DNA of 64,000 nucleotides, from assembly GCA_017520185.1 (NCBI GenBank), contig JAFXGO010000030.1:124001-188000 (forward strand), in the 5' to 3' direction. The stretch is from Elusimicrobiaceae bacterium (lineage in GTDB: Bacteria > Elusimicrobiota > Elusimicrobia > Elusimicrobiales > Elusimicrobiaceae). Shown here piece after piece: positions 25,731 through 34,070 of the stretch. The number at the start of each line of letters is the position of its first letter. Positions within the stretch are counted from its first letter, which is position 1. The position numbers were made by a program, and so were the translations under genes. The notes below the pieces were generated by a model. It searched no databases. It was given only the letters and a program-made list of their open reading frames with translations, and was not told where the DNA came from.

Positions 25731-25937
25731 TAAATTTTTAAAATTTTTGTAAATGATTTGTGGTGTGCAAAACTTCTATCCAAAGTTTTTTCTGCTATGC
25801 GCGGTGGCAAAGGTAGTTTTTGAGAATAGGTGATTGGAGTACGATGTAAGAAAAAGTTTATATAAACAAAGATGGAGAGAGTTTGACAGAAACAAAAAAG
25901 CACCTTTTCAGATGTAATATTTTGCCGACATAGAAGT

Positions 25938-25953
25938 GAAAAGAGGCCTCTTT
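25938..25953. repeat. Perfect 16-base palindrome
   Basis: AAAAGAGGCCTCTTTT reads the same on both strands with no loop. It lies in the roughly 245-base gap between the HTH gene and the small ORF, downstream of the latter on the minus strand. It could be a protein-binding operator or weak terminator. I see nothing else nameable in that gap. Confidence 0.4.
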
Positions 25954-25974
25954 TGGATTCGTTTATAGAGCGTG

Positions 25975-26094
25975 CTAAAGAGATACGGATACTTTGACAG
26001 CTACCGGCAAGGTCATAAGGTGTAGCTGGCCTTTTACATAGTCACCCGATAAAACAGAGACGGTCAAAGGCAATAACAAAGTTTTTAGTTTCAT
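25975..26094 (-). CDS. Small ORF, signal-peptide-like 39-residue product
   Basis: A 39-codon frame starting MKLKTLLLPLTVSVLSGD, which looks like a Sec signal sequence; LSGD stands where a lipobox would have LSGC. It lies 8 bases after the small membrane protein gene on the same strand. It may be a tiny secreted peptide or a decayed lipoprotein. There is no clear ribosome site, and I cannot show that it is expressed. Confidence 0.25.
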   Translation of the reverse strand: MKLKTLLLPLTVSVLSGDYVKGQLHLMTLPVAVKVSVSL

Positions 26095-26102
26095 TACAAT
26101 TT

Positions 26103-26492
26103 CTACTTTTTTAGATTTTGCTCTGCTATTACGCAAATCCAAGGTACAATTTGAAGAATATATAAGGTCCAAAAAATTCTTATTATAATTGTGAAGAAAG
26201 TATATGGGGCAAGACACCACGAAAAGATGATAAAAGACAAAAGAGCCAATCCATGTATGGTAGCTGCTACATTCAGATAGGGTAGAATATCTTTTGTAGG
26301 AATCCCTTTTCCTGCATACACGGTGCTGATAATCGCGATATAAGAGGCTATGACAAACCAACTGCCCCATATCAAAGTAATTCTCCATAAAGAAAGCCCG
26401 TCCCACCCCCACGCGACGGCTTTATAGCCAAGGTATGCGATTAATGCAGCCGGAAAAATATTTAATAATAAAGCGAATCGTACAGTTTTCAT
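26103..26492 (-). CDS. Small polytopic membrane protein, unknown function
   Basis: A 129-residue, very hydrophobic protein with four predicted transmembrane segments (roughly residues 5-27, 38-58, 75-95, 97-122) and many Trp residues. It has no recognised motif. A competing overlapping frame is much less protein-like. No Shine-Dalgarno is visible before the ATG. It lies between tRNA-Leu and the HTH gene in the least gene-dense part of the window. Confidence 0.6.
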   Translation of the reverse strand: MKTVRFALLLNIFPAALIAYLGYKAVAWGWDGLSLWRITLIWGSWFVIASYIAIISTVYAGKGIPTKDILPYLNVAATIHGLALLSFIIFSWCLAPYTFFTIIIRIFWTLYILQIVPWICVIAEQNLKK

Positions 26493-26526
26493 TGCAAAAA
26501 TCAGGATTTATTGTGAACAGTAGTTG

Positions 26527-26553
26527 CAAAAAACCACCTTTTCAGGTGGTTTT
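26527..26553 (-). terminator. Terminator downstream of tRNA-Leu
   Basis: A 10-bp stem AAAACCACCT/AGGTGGTTTT with a 4-base loop, then T on the minus strand, 8 bases past the 3' end of the tRNA. Confidence 0.88.
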
Positions 26554-26560
26554 AATATTT

Positions 26561-26644
26561 TACCGGGGAAGGGACTTGAACCCTTAAGCCCGTGCGGGCA
26601 ATAGTTTTTGAGACTATCCTGTATACCAATTCCAGCACCCCGGC
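26561..26644 (-). tRNA. tRNA-Leu (anticodon CAA)
   Basis: An 84-base class II tRNA. Acceptor GCCGGGG/CCCCGGT with discriminator A, anticodon stem ATAGT/ACTAT around loop CTCAAAA (anticodon CAA, codon UUG), a long variable arm (GCCCG/CGGGC type) and T-arm AAGGG-TTCAAGT-CCCTT. The 3' CCA is not encoded, unlike the tRNA-Ser in this window. Confidence 0.95.
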
Positions 26645-26715
26645 ATGAAATCTATATATTTATTTTAACAAATTTTTTTACAAAAGGGAAGTATTTTATA
26701 AAATTTTTTTGTTTT

Positions 26716-26753
26716 TTCTCAAATACCCCATTTAAAAGCGGGGTATTTGAGAA
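26716..26753 (-). repeat. Long inverted repeat after the PfkB kinase gene
   Basis: A perfect 14-bp inverted repeat TTCTCAAATACCCC/GGGGTATTTGAGAA with a 10-base spacer, 10 bases past the pfkB stop. On the minus strand it is followed by an A-rich rather than U-rich tract, so it is not a classical intrinsic terminator. It may be an RNA-stabilising hairpin, a Rho-related site or an operator. Confidence 0.6.
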
Positions 26754-26762
26754 ATATTATCA

Positions 26763-27671
26763 CTAAAAACGCAACATAGAGGTATATTCTTTGAGACGTT
26801 TTTCAATTTCGCCTTCTTTAATGGAAGCCAAACGTTTGACGCTGAAAGATTCAATAGTGAAAGAGGCCATCACATTGCCAATCATCATCGCACGTTTGAT
26901 GGCAGATAAAGTGTCCCACTTGCGCAGACTGGCCAGATAGCCCGTTGCTCCGCCGCCAAAAGTATCTCCGGCACCGGTAGTATCGTACACATGCTCTAAC
27001 ACAAAGGGAGGAAACTGTACAATGCCTAATTTGCTGACCAGCATAGATCCGTTGGGGCCTAATTTGATAATAACATGCTTGGCTCCCAATTTAAGAATCT
27101 TTTTTCCGGCGGTAATTAAATTATACTCTCCGGTAAGTTGACGCGCTTCGGCTTCATTCAAAAAGAATAAGTCGGTCTTTTTCAATACTTTGAGCAGGGC
27201 TTCTTTGCGCGAGCTAATCCAATAGTTCATGGTGTCACAGGCCACCAATTTAGGGTTTTTAACCTGCTTGAGTACTGATAGTTGAAGCTCGGGATCAATG
27301 TTAGCTAAGAAAACCGCTTTTGCATTTTTTTGTTCTTCAGACAGAACAGGATTAAAATCCTGAAAAACATTTAAATCCGTAAAATGAGTGGTGGCATTTT
27401 TGAGGTCTTTATCATAACTTCCGCCCCAATGAAACGTCTTGCCTTCTTTCACTTCAAGTCCGGAAATATCTACTCCGCATTTTTTAAACGGAGCCTTGTC
27501 TTGTGTCGTAAAATCTGTACCGACTACCGCCACAATGTTGGGGAGTGCAAAATAGCTGGCGGAAATGGAGGAGTAGCTGGCAGCTCCGCCCAATACGCGC
27601 TCGGCTTTGCCATGCGAGTTTTCTACAGAGTCAAAAGCTACAGAACCTACTATGAGTACACGATTTTTCAT
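26763..27671 (-). CDS. PfkB-family carbohydrate/nucleoside kinase
   Basis: A 302-residue ribokinase-superfamily kinase. The N-terminal sugar-binding GGAASYSS motif and the C-terminal anion-hole signature TGAGDTFGGG, with catalytic Asp, are intact. The substrate is unclear (sugar or adenosine); IVGSVAFDSVEN at the start and PFVLEHVYDTTGAGD near the end are typical of uncharacterised PfkB members. Its ATG shares one base with the stop of the SurA-N protein gene (TAATG), so the two are coupled. Confidence 0.87.
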   Translation of the reverse strand: MKNRVLIVGSVAFDSVENSHGKAERVLGGAASYSSISASYFALPNIVAVVGTDFTTQDKAPFKKCGVDISGLEVKEGKTFHWGGSYDKDLKNATTHFTDLNVFQDFNPVLSEEQKNAKAVFLANIDPELQLSVLKQVKNPKLVACDTMNYWISSRKEALLKVLKKTDLFFLNEAEARQLTGEYNLITAGKKILKLGAKHVIIKLGPNGSMLVSKLGIVQFPPFVLEHVYDTTGAGDTFGGGATGYLASLRKWDTLSAIKRAMMIGNVMASFTIESFSVKRLASIKEGEIEKRLKEYTSMLRF

Positions 27672-28357
27672 TATTGTTCGTCCAAGAAAGTTCTGATTTC
27701 TACACGGTTATTAAAATCATCAAAGAAAGCCTGTTGGGCCGTTTCCATTTTGGTTTCAAATAACTGTTTTTCGAAATCTTTTTTATTTTTTTCAAAATTT
27801 TTCATATTGCCGTTTTGGGTCAAATAGGCAAAGCGCACTTCTTCCGGCGTGAGTTTATAAATGGAGTACAAAGCCATGCGGAAGCGGTCGGCCAATTTGC
27901 TGCGTCGAAATTGTTCTTCAAACTGAGCCGGCGTGACACCCAACTGATGTTTAACGGCATATTCATAGGCGGCTTTATTAAATTTTCCATCTTGGTTAAA
28001 CTGCGGGAAAGAGTGAATATCCAAAGCCACTTCATAATCTGCCACCGCCAGACCAAATTCTTGGGCAGCTTGATTTAAAATTTCTTCGCTGATTAATCCT
28101 TTCAACACTTCTTGATTGAGCCCTTTCATCATATTTTCATCTACATCTACGCCGTTGTTGCGCAAAAGGCGGGCTTGGGCATCGGCCGCTTTAAACAAAT
28201 TGCGGAAAGTGATTTTGGTATCACCGACGATAGCAGCTGTATCTTTAAAAGAACCTCTTTGGTACGAGTCTAACCCAATATAGGCGATACTGCCGATGAA
28301 AAAGCCCAAAGTAATAATTAAAATGGCCTTTTTATATTTGATGAGGAAAGATATCAT
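27671..28357 (-). CDS. Membrane-anchored SurA-N/PpiD-like chaperone without a PPIase domain
   Basis: A 228-residue protein with an N-terminal membrane helix (about residues 10-30) and a periplasmic SurA_N-like helical domain (VGDTKITFRN, MKGLNQEVLKGLISEEILNQ, FEEQFRRSKLADRF), then a charged coil. It resembles the N-terminal third of PpiD but stops before any parvulin domain, so it is probably a chaperone without isomerase activity. It lies in an operon-like run M23 - bactofilin - this gene - pfkB. Confidence 0.75.
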   Translation of the reverse strand: MISFLIKYKKAILIITLGFFIGSIAYIGLDSYQRGSFKDTAAIVGDTKITFRNLFKAADAQARLLRNNGVDVDENMMKGLNQEVLKGLISEEILNQAAQEFGLAVADYEVALDIHSFPQFNQDGKFNKAAYEYAVKHQLGVTPAQFEEQFRRSKLADRFRMALYSIYKLTPEEVRFAYLTQNGNMKNFEKNKKDFEKQLFETKMETAQQAFFDDFNNRVEIRTFLDEQ

Positions 28358-28368
28358 TTATTGACTCC

Positions 28369-28755
28369 TTATTCTTTATCTTCTAGTTCTGCAGAAGTTT
28401 TTTCGGCACCGCCAATCTTGCACATTCCTTCAATGCGGCCCCCTTCTTCTACAATCATTTTTTGAGCGCGGATGTCACCTTTAATGGCGGCTTTTCCCAA
28501 TACTTCTAACATTTCGGCACAGACGTTTCCTTCAATATCTCCTCCGCATACAACCGTTGCGGCCGTCACGTCTCCCACGATTTTTCCGCCTTCTCCAACG
28601 ATTACTTGACGGGCATTATCTACCGAACCTTCCAATTTACCGTCTACGCGCAAAGAACCTTGCACACTTAACGTACCTTGAAAGTAGCATTCCGCACTGA
28701 CGATGGAAAAATGTTCTCCGGATGCGAAATCAGAATCTTTTTTCAAAAAGCTCAT
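28369..28755 (-). CDS. Bactofilin
   Basis: A 128-residue polymer-forming cytoskeletal protein. The central right-handed beta-helix of repeating six-residue strands is obvious (LRVDGKLEGSV, VIVGEGGKIVGDV, AAIKGDIRAQKMIVEEGGRIEG), flanked by short unstructured ends. Bactofilins scaffold local peptidoglycan remodelling and are often encoded next to M23 endopeptidases, as here, where the peptidase gene ends 15 bases upstream. Confidence 0.92.
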   Translation of the reverse strand: MSFLKKDSDFASGEHFSIVSAECYFQGTLSVQGSLRVDGKLEGSVDNARQVIVGEGGKIVGDVTAATVVCGGDIEGNVCAEMLEVLGKAAIKGDIRAQKMIVEEGGRIEGMCKIGGAEKTSAELEDKE

Positions 28756-28770
28756 GGCTTCCTCCTAAAT

Positions 28771-29691
28771 TTATTTAAAATAGTTTCTCGGATTGACGGC
28801 TTGTCCGTCTTTCCATACTTCATAATGCAAATGAGTACCGGTGCTGCGGCCGGTCGTACCCATAAAGGCAATAATTTGACCGCGCTTTACCACTTCTCCC
28901 GGTTTTACTTTAATGCCGGTAGCATGGGCATAAAGCGTGGAATAACCAAATCCATGATCAATAAGTACCGCTTGGCCATAGCCGTTTACCCAGCCTGTAT
29001 GACGCACCACGCCGTCAGCCGTAGAGACGATGGGACTATCGGGCTTTCCGGCAAAATCCAAGCCTTTGTGCATGCGTCCCGTCGGGCGGCCAAAAGGATC
29101 ACGCCGATATCCAAAACCGGAACTAATACGAGAAGAAGACGGACGAATGGAAGGAGTGGAGTTTAAGCCTTCTTTTTGATTGGCAAAATACCACGCAATT
29201 TCTTGGAAAGAGGCCAATCTTTCTTCCGCCGTTTCCTGCATGCTGTCTATATATTTTTCAAATTCTTCCGTATCAAACTCTTTTAAATCACTGCCAAAAA
29301 GTTGCTTGGCGCGGTCATCTTCTTTTTGCTTCTTATCTTGCAAACCTTTGGGTAAATTAATAAATTTTCCACCGGGCATTCCTAACATTTGTCGCATTTG
29401 TTGTTCGGTTGTTTGTGTCAAAGATAAATATTTTCTTCCTCGTTCTAATTCGTCGGAAATCAGTTGCATTTTTACACGCATTAATTTGTTGTCGGCCTTC
29501 GTTAAATGGTAATCATAGGCCTTACTCCACAACCAAAGAGACCCCAATGTAAAAAGAGCCCAAAGCGCAATAAAAATAACAAAAGTCAGCCCGGTTAGTT
29601 TTATCTTTTTAGACGAACCCGCACGAGGCATGATAATTATATCTACCCGATCACTTAAAAAACGGCTGATAGCATTGGTTTTTTTACCCAT
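28771..29691 (-). CDS. M23-family peptidoglycan endopeptidase, membrane-anchored
   Basis: A 306-residue LytM/M23 metallopeptidase. An N-terminal membrane helix (about residues 25-48) precedes a coiled-coil region, then the catalytic domain with zinc-ligand motifs HKGLD and HLHYE, plus LIDHGFGYSTLYAH. It cleaves peptide cross-links in the periplasm and is probably positioned by the bactofilin encoded next. I place the start at the Met three codons inside the longest frame because TGATAGAAT ends 7 bases before it; the upstream Met has no ribosome site either. Confidence 0.88.
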   Translation of the reverse strand: MGKKTNAISRFLSDRVDIIIMPRAGSSKKIKLTGLTFVIFIALWALFTLGSLWLWSKAYDYHLTKADNKLMRVKMQLISDELERGRKYLSLTQTTEQQMRQMLGMPGGKFINLPKGLQDKKQKEDDRAKQLFGSDLKEFDTEEFEKYIDSMQETAEERLASFQEIAWYFANQKEGLNSTPSIRPSSSRISSGFGYRRDPFGRPTGRMHKGLDFAGKPDSPIVSTADGVVRHTGWVNGYGQAVLIDHGFGYSTLYAHATGIKVKPGEVVKRGQIIAFMGTTGRSTGTHLHYEVWKDGQAVNPRNYFK

Positions 29692-29698
29692 TACTTCC

Positions 29699-29707
29699 AT
29701 TCTATCA
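29699..29707 (-). promoter_or_regulatory. Extended -10 promoter of the M23 gene, leaderless type
   Basis: TGATAGAAT on the minus strand, followed by 7 bases and the preferred ATG. An overlapping TATGAT is an alternative hexamer. Confidence 0.4.
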
Positions 29708-29729
29708 TATTGTAGAGGCGGAGGGGAAT

Positions 29730-31565
29730 TTAGTGTTGGGAATATTCTTTTTGATAGAAGCTCAAAATGCCTTGATATAAAGTATCGGCCAAAATTTGTT
29801 TCCCTTTATCGCTTAATACCCATTCTTCTTGTTCGGGTAAAATCGGAAAAGCGTTTTCCACTAAAATACTGGGAATTTCTGATATGCGCGGAATAAAAAA
29901 GACATCATCGGCAATTAACCCATTGTCCGGCAACGGCACATATTTGTTAAACGATTTGTAAATGCTTTCGGCTAAATCAAAAGAGTGCGGATAGGTGTAA
30001 TAGACAGAGTACCCGCGCGGGGCTGCCAAAGGGTTGCCCGTATCATGCAAAGCATTGTAATGCAAACTGATGAAAATATGCGCTTTTTCTGCCATCGCTT
30101 TTTTGTATCGTTCTGTTAAACCGATGAAATTATTGCCTTCGCGCGTCATGATGACGGTGGCACCGGCTTTTTCCAATTTGGCTTTTATACTTTCGGCCAA
30201 AGGCAAGGTTAATTCATATTCCAAGAATCCGGAAGGAGTCACCACTCCGTCATAAGGATTGGTACGTTTGGGACTATGACCGGCATCTAATAAAATACGT
30301 GCACCTTTTAGCGGATAGGCATCCGTGGCGCAGATAGTGGGGCGATGGTTTAAATCCAAGACAAAGTCTGTCCCTTCGTATCGGTAGGAATGTCCCCAAA
30401 GCAATCCGGCCTTAAAATACAAAATGAACTTAACTTGATTCTCCTGCGGTTGAGTCCACTCTATTTTTTCCAATAAAGCCGAAGTGGAATCAAAATTGAA
30501 ATTTTCTTCAAAGTCCGCCGTATAATAAAAAGACAACTCTAAGCGATTATTAAACTCTTGTACATAAATGGGTACTTGTTTTTGAGAGGTCCAGCGAATT
30601 TGCGTTTTTTCAGGATAAGAAATAGCGTCCATTTCTTTCAATACATTGTTTTGATAGCGGTCTGGAGAAAATAGTTTTAACTTTTTTTCCTCCAGCCAAG
30701 CAGATTCCTCTGCTGATAAACGCAAGCGATAAAGTCCATTATCCCTTCCATCAATCAATACTTCTCCGAAGGCGCGGTAAAAGGGATAGAGACTCCCTTG
30801 ATAAACGGGTATTTGGCGTAGTTTTGTGGCAGAATCTTTTACAAAAGCGGGTTGCAAAGGGGTGTCAGGATCCAATATTCTTATTTTTTCTTTTGCCACA
30901 ATTTTTGCCTTAGTTTTACTTTTTTTATCGTACATGCTGTAGCTGACTTTGACGGAACGAGGGTTTTGATGTTGATGAATGGAAAAACGCGCCTGATATA
31001 AACCCGGCTGCCGAGAACTTTCTTTTAATTCTATACTTTTTCCATTTTTAAGACCGTAAAGGTGCGCTTTGACACAAGCACCGGGTGTGCCTCTGGCAGA
31101 TAAAAGCAAGGTGTCTCCCGGCAAAAACCATGCCGGCTTGGAAGGATATATTTCTTGAGGGTCAAATTTGGCTCTGGCCTGAAATACTTGAATAGGGGTG
31201 CCTGCTACTACAATATTACGTTGTGCTTGATAGGTCTTTCCTTCGCTTTGGGCGGTTAACAGAAATTGAAAATTTCCTTGTTCTACAGGTAAAAAAGTCA
31301 AAAAGGTGCCATTTTTGTGCAGGGGCACATCTACTCCGTTGATCTGCAAAGAGGGAGATTTTAGATTGATTTTTCCGAATAAATAAATGTTTTTGGCCTC
31401 TTTCGGCAGAATGGCTTTTTCTTGCGGATGCTGTACAGTGATGGGGGCATTGCGGGTGGAGTCTGATTCTGTAGCCGGCAAATAAGGAGCCACCGGCAAA
31501 ATTTCGGCTTTTAACGGGTTAAAAAATAAAAATAAGAAAATACTATAAAAAAATATTTTTTTCAT
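29730..31565 (-). CDS. N-acetylmuramoyl-L-alanine amidase (Amidase_3), periplasmic
   Basis: A 611-residue exported amidase. After a Sec signal (MKKIFFYSIFLFLFFNPLKA) come about 370 residues of beta-rich, AMIN-like and unassigned domains, then a C-terminal Amidase_3 domain. Its zinc-binding motifs are ILLDAGHSPK (His), GFLEYELTL (Glu), FISLHYNA (His) and the catalytic Glu in ILVENAF. It hydrolyses the bond between muramic acid and the stem peptide during cell separation or turnover. It lies 29 bases downstream of no coding neighbour on its strand and is divergent from the nif3-like gene by only 25 bases. Confidence 0.9.
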   Translation of the reverse strand: MKKIFFYSIFLFLFFNPLKAEILPVAPYLPATESDSTRNAPITVQHPQEKAILPKEAKNIYLFGKINLKSPSLQINGVDVPLHKNGTFLTFLPVEQGNFQFLLTAQSEGKTYQAQRNIVVAGTPIQVFQARAKFDPQEIYPSKPAWFLPGDTLLLSARGTPGACVKAHLYGLKNGKSIELKESSRQPGLYQARFSIHQHQNPRSVKVSYSMYDKKSKTKAKIVAKEKIRILDPDTPLQPAFVKDSATKLRQIPVYQGSLYPFYRAFGEVLIDGRDNGLYRLRLSAEESAWLEEKKLKLFSPDRYQNNVLKEMDAISYPEKTQIRWTSQKQVPIYVQEFNNRLELSFYYTADFEENFNFDSTSALLEKIEWTQPQENQVKFILYFKAGLLWGHSYRYEGTDFVLDLNHRPTICATDAYPLKGARILLDAGHSPKRTNPYDGVVTPSGFLEYELTLPLAESIKAKLEKAGATVIMTREGNNFIGLTERYKKAMAEKAHIFISLHYNALHDTGNPLAAPRGYSVYYTYPHSFDLAESIYKSFNKYVPLPDNGLIADDVFFIPRISEIPSILVENAFPILPEQEEWVLSDKGKQILADTLYQGILSFYQKEYSQH

Positions 31566-31575
31566 TGTATAAAAA

Positions 31576-31584
31576 TGATAACAT
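31576..31584 (+). promoter_or_regulatory. Extended -10 promoter of the nif3-like gene, leaderless type
   Basis: TGATAACAT followed by exactly 6 bases and the ATG, within a 25-base divergent gap. There is no room for a leader with a ribosome site. Confidence 0.5.
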
Positions 31585-31590
31585 AAATCT

Positions 31591-32343
31591 ATGACTACGC
31601 GCGAGGACGTCGTTTCTTTTATAAACGACTATTTACAAATATCCAATGTGCCCGACAGCAGCCTTAACGGTTTGCAGGTGGAGGGACGGGATACGGTGCA
31701 AAAAATTGTCTTTGGCGTGTCTGCTAGTTTGGAACTTTTTAAAAAGGCCAAACAAGCGGGTGCCGATATGATAGTCGTGCATCATGGGTTATTGTGGGGA
31801 AAAGAACAAGCGTTGGTGGGTCCTTTTGGCCGGCGCGTTGCTTTTTTATTGCAAAACCAAATTAGTTTGCTGGGCTACCATTTGCCCTTAGATAAACATC
31901 CGGTCATTGGACATAATGCACTTTTGCTGAATAGTTTGCATGCTCAAAATGTCCGTTCGTTTGCTGCTTATCATGGACAAGAAATCGGTTTTTGCGGGGA
32001 GATTGAACCGCAAAATTTGAAAGATGTTGTCGCACAACTAGAGCAAACTTGTCAAGCGCATGCTTTGACATTGCCATTTGGAAAAGAAAAAGTGAGCCGT
32101 GTAGGCGTTGTAAGTGGCGGTGGCTGGAGTATGTTGCCGGACGGAGTGAAAATGGGGTTGGATTTGTTTATTACGGGAAGTATGGATGAGCCTGCACAGG
32201 AAATTTGCCGAGAAGGCAATATAAACGGTGTGGCTCTGGGGCATTACAACTCAGAAAAAATCGGAGTGTGTGCCTTGATGGATTTGGTGGCGAGCAAGTT
32301 TGACGTAGAAGTAGAATTTGTAGATATTAAAAATCCTCTTTAA
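31591..32343 (+). CDS. Nif3-like dinuclear metal-centre protein (YbgI/YqfO family)
   Basis: A 250-residue member of the NIF3/DUF34 family, often annotated GTP cyclohydrolase 1 type 2. Metal-ligand motifs are MIVVHHGLLWG and the C-terminal ALGHYNSEKIG, with NGLQVEG at the N-terminus. It forms toroidal hexamers with a di-metal site; the physiological reaction is unsettled in the literature. Followed closely by the M20 peptidase with an AUGGAGAAAG ribosome site. Confidence 0.9.
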   Translation: MTTREDVVSFINDYLQISNVPDSSLNGLQVEGRDTVQKIVFGVSASLELFKKAKQAGADMIVVHHGLLWGKEQALVGPFGRRVAFLLQNQISLLGYHLPLDKHPVIGHNALLLNSLHAQNVRSFAAYHGQEIGFCGEIEPQNLKDVVAQLEQTCQAHALTLPFGKEKVSRVGVVSGGGWSMLPDGVKMGLDLFITGSMDEPAQEICREGNINGVALGHYNSEKIGVCALMDLVASKFDVEVEFVDIKNPL

Positions 32344-32356
32344 ATGGAGAAAGAAT

Positions 32357-33589
32357 ATGGCAGAAACGAAAGATTTGTTGAAAAAAATAGATACCTATCG
32401 TGATTTTGTAATTGATATACAGACCAAAATGACCGCCTGTCCCGCAGTCAGCCCGGAGGAGGGTGGCTTGGGTGAAGCGGCCAAAGCGGAAGTATTGTTG
32501 GCTACGCTGAAAGAAATGAAATTTGACGAAATTAAAGTAATTAATATCAAAGATCCCAAATCTCCCACCGGTGTGCGCCCCAATATTATTGCTAAATATT
32601 ATGGTCAAAACCGCAAGAAAACTTTTTGGGTAATGGCCCATATGGACGTAGTGCCGCCGGGTGATTTGTCTTTGTGGAAAACCGACCCTTATAAAGCGGT
32701 GGTGAAAGGCGATAAAATCTACGGACGCGGTACGGAAGATAATCAACAGGGAATAGTGTCTGGTTTATTGGTAGCCAAAGCGATGATGGATTTGGGCATT
32801 CGTCCGTCTGTGAACTATGCCTTATTATTAAATTGTGATGAAGAAATGGGTAGCAACTACGGTATCGAACCGATTCTTAAAAAACACGCCAAGATTTTTG
32901 GAAAAGATGATAGTTTTATGGTGCCAGACGGCGGTTGTGCCACCGGTGAAATGGTGGAAATTGCCGAAAAGAGCCAATTGTGGTTGAAGTTTACCACCAT
33001 CGGCAAACAAACCCATTCCTCTACTCCTGCCAATGGCAACAATGCTTTTATTGCCGGCAGTCATTTGGTAGTGGCTTTAGACGAATTGCATAAAAAATTC
33101 CCGAAAAAGGATAAACTTTTCGACGTGCAGGAAAGTATTTTCTGCCCTACCAAAAAAGAAGCCAATGTGCCCAACATCAACAGCATTCCCGGTACGGATA
33201 TTTTCTACTTAGATTGCCGCGTGTTGCCTTGCTATACGTTGGAGAAAGTGTTGGCCGAAATTAAGAAAATCACTCAAAAAATTGAAAAGAAGTTTAAAGT
33301 GAAAATTAAAATTGAGGAAGTATTGCGCGGTGTTTCTAAACCTACCGATAAAAAGGCACCGATAGTTTCTTTGGTGGCGCAATCTGTAAAGGCCGTTTAT
33401 CGCAATAATCCCAAAATTCAAGGTGTAGGTGGCGGAACGGTGGCAGCTTCTTTGCGCAACGAAGGCTTCCCCGCAGTGGTATATTCTAAGTTAGATGAAA
33501 CCATGCACCAACCTAATGAATTCTCCAGCATTAAAAACACGATGGGAGATGCCAAAGTGTTTGCTTTGGTGGCTATGGGTTTGAAATAG
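32357..33589 (+). CDS. M20-family metallopeptidase (ArgE/DapE-like)
   Basis: A 410-residue cytoplasmic zinc hydrolase (no signal peptide). The first ligand motif is VMAHMDVVPPG, the bridging Asp is in GRGTEDNQQG, the Glu pair is in LNCDEEMGSN, and the distal ligand is in KLDETMHQPNEF. The dimerisation lid lies between about residues 210 and 330. It cleaves a small peptide or N-acyl amino acid; the exact substrate is not evident. It lies in a plus-strand run nif3 - M20 - pseudopilin. Confidence 0.88.
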   Translation: MAETKDLLKKIDTYRDFVIDIQTKMTACPAVSPEEGGLGEAAKAEVLLATLKEMKFDEIKVINIKDPKSPTGVRPNIIAKYYGQNRKKTFWVMAHMDVVPPGDLSLWKTDPYKAVVKGDKIYGRGTEDNQQGIVSGLLVAKAMMDLGIRPSVNYALLLNCDEEMGSNYGIEPILKKHAKIFGKDDSFMVPDGGCATGEMVEIAEKSQLWLKFTTIGKQTHSSTPANGNNAFIAGSHLVVALDELHKKFPKKDKLFDVQESIFCPTKKEANVPNINSIPGTDIFYLDCRVLPCYTLEKVLAEIKKITQKIEKKFKVKIKIEEVLRGVSKPTDKKAPIVSLVAQSVKAVYRNNPKIQGVGGGTVAASLRNEGFPAVVYSKLDETMHQPNEFSSIKNTMGDAKVFALVAMGLK

Positions 33590-33599
33590 GAAACGGTTT

Positions 33600-34016
33600 A
33601 TGAAGAAAGGCTTTACGCTGTTGGAAATCCTGATTACCGTTGTTTTGTTTGGTGTGTTGCTGAGCTTTACGGTGCCGAAGTTTTTTTCTTTAATCCATAA
33701 AGCACAAGAAGGAAGCACCAAACATGAATTGGTAAAACTTCGTACGGCCATTGCTGCTTATTACGGAGAAAATCAGGGTGTGTATCCCACCGATGATTTA
33801 GGTTCTTTGATTCCCCGATACATTGAGTCTATTCCACAGGCCAATGTGCCGGGGTTAGAGCCCAGCAATCGAGTGAGTGCAGGAAATTATGAAACTGCTT
33901 TTACAAAAACGGGCGGTTGGGCCTATGTCAACGATCCGGTAGATCCGCGTTTTGGGGATATTTTTGTAAATACGGATAAAGAAGACAGCTACGGTAAAGC
34001 CTGGCATACACACTAA
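33600..34016 (+). CDS. Type II secretion / type IV pilus-like pseudopilin (GspG-like)
   Basis: A 138-residue prepilin with a class III signal, MKKG|FTLLE, having the conserved Glu at +5 of the mature protein and a hydrophobic N-terminal helix. The C-terminal globular part (YPTDDLGSLIPRYI, GGWAYVNDPVDPRFGDI) resembles the GspG major pseudopilin. The protein would be processed by the prepilin peptidase encoded just downstream. Many such single pseudopilin genes are scattered through Elusimicrobiota genomes. Confidence 0.9.
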   Translation: MKKGFTLLEILITVVLFGVLLSFTVPKFFSLIHKAQEGSTKHELVKLRTAIAAYYGENQGVYPTDDLGSLIPRYIESIPQANVPGLEPSNRVSAGNYETAFTKTGGWAYVNDPVDPRFGDIFVNTDKEDSYGKAWHTH

Positions 34017-34023
34017 TTTTATG

Positions 34024-34053
34024 GTCCCTGATAAAAGATCAGGGACTTTTTTT
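34024..34053 (+). terminator. Terminator after the pseudopilin gene
   Basis: A 9-bp perfect stem GTCCCTGAT/ATCAGGGAC with an AAAAG loop and seven T. The prepilin peptidase gene begins 18 bases later, so read-through or a hidden promoter must supply it. Confidence 0.9.
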
Positions 34054-34070
34054 GTAAAAAAGGAGAAAGA

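Noticed and set aside
25715-25903. A 62-codon minus-strand frame upstream of the HTH gene
   Set aside because: No ribosome site, irregular composition and overlap with the HTH start; no support as a gene.
25975-26412. A 145-codon minus-strand frame overlapping the small membrane protein
   Set aside because: Its upstream part reads as a frame-shifted shadow of the hydrophobic 129-residue protein; only the last 39 codons lie outside that gene, and they are listed separately at low confidence.
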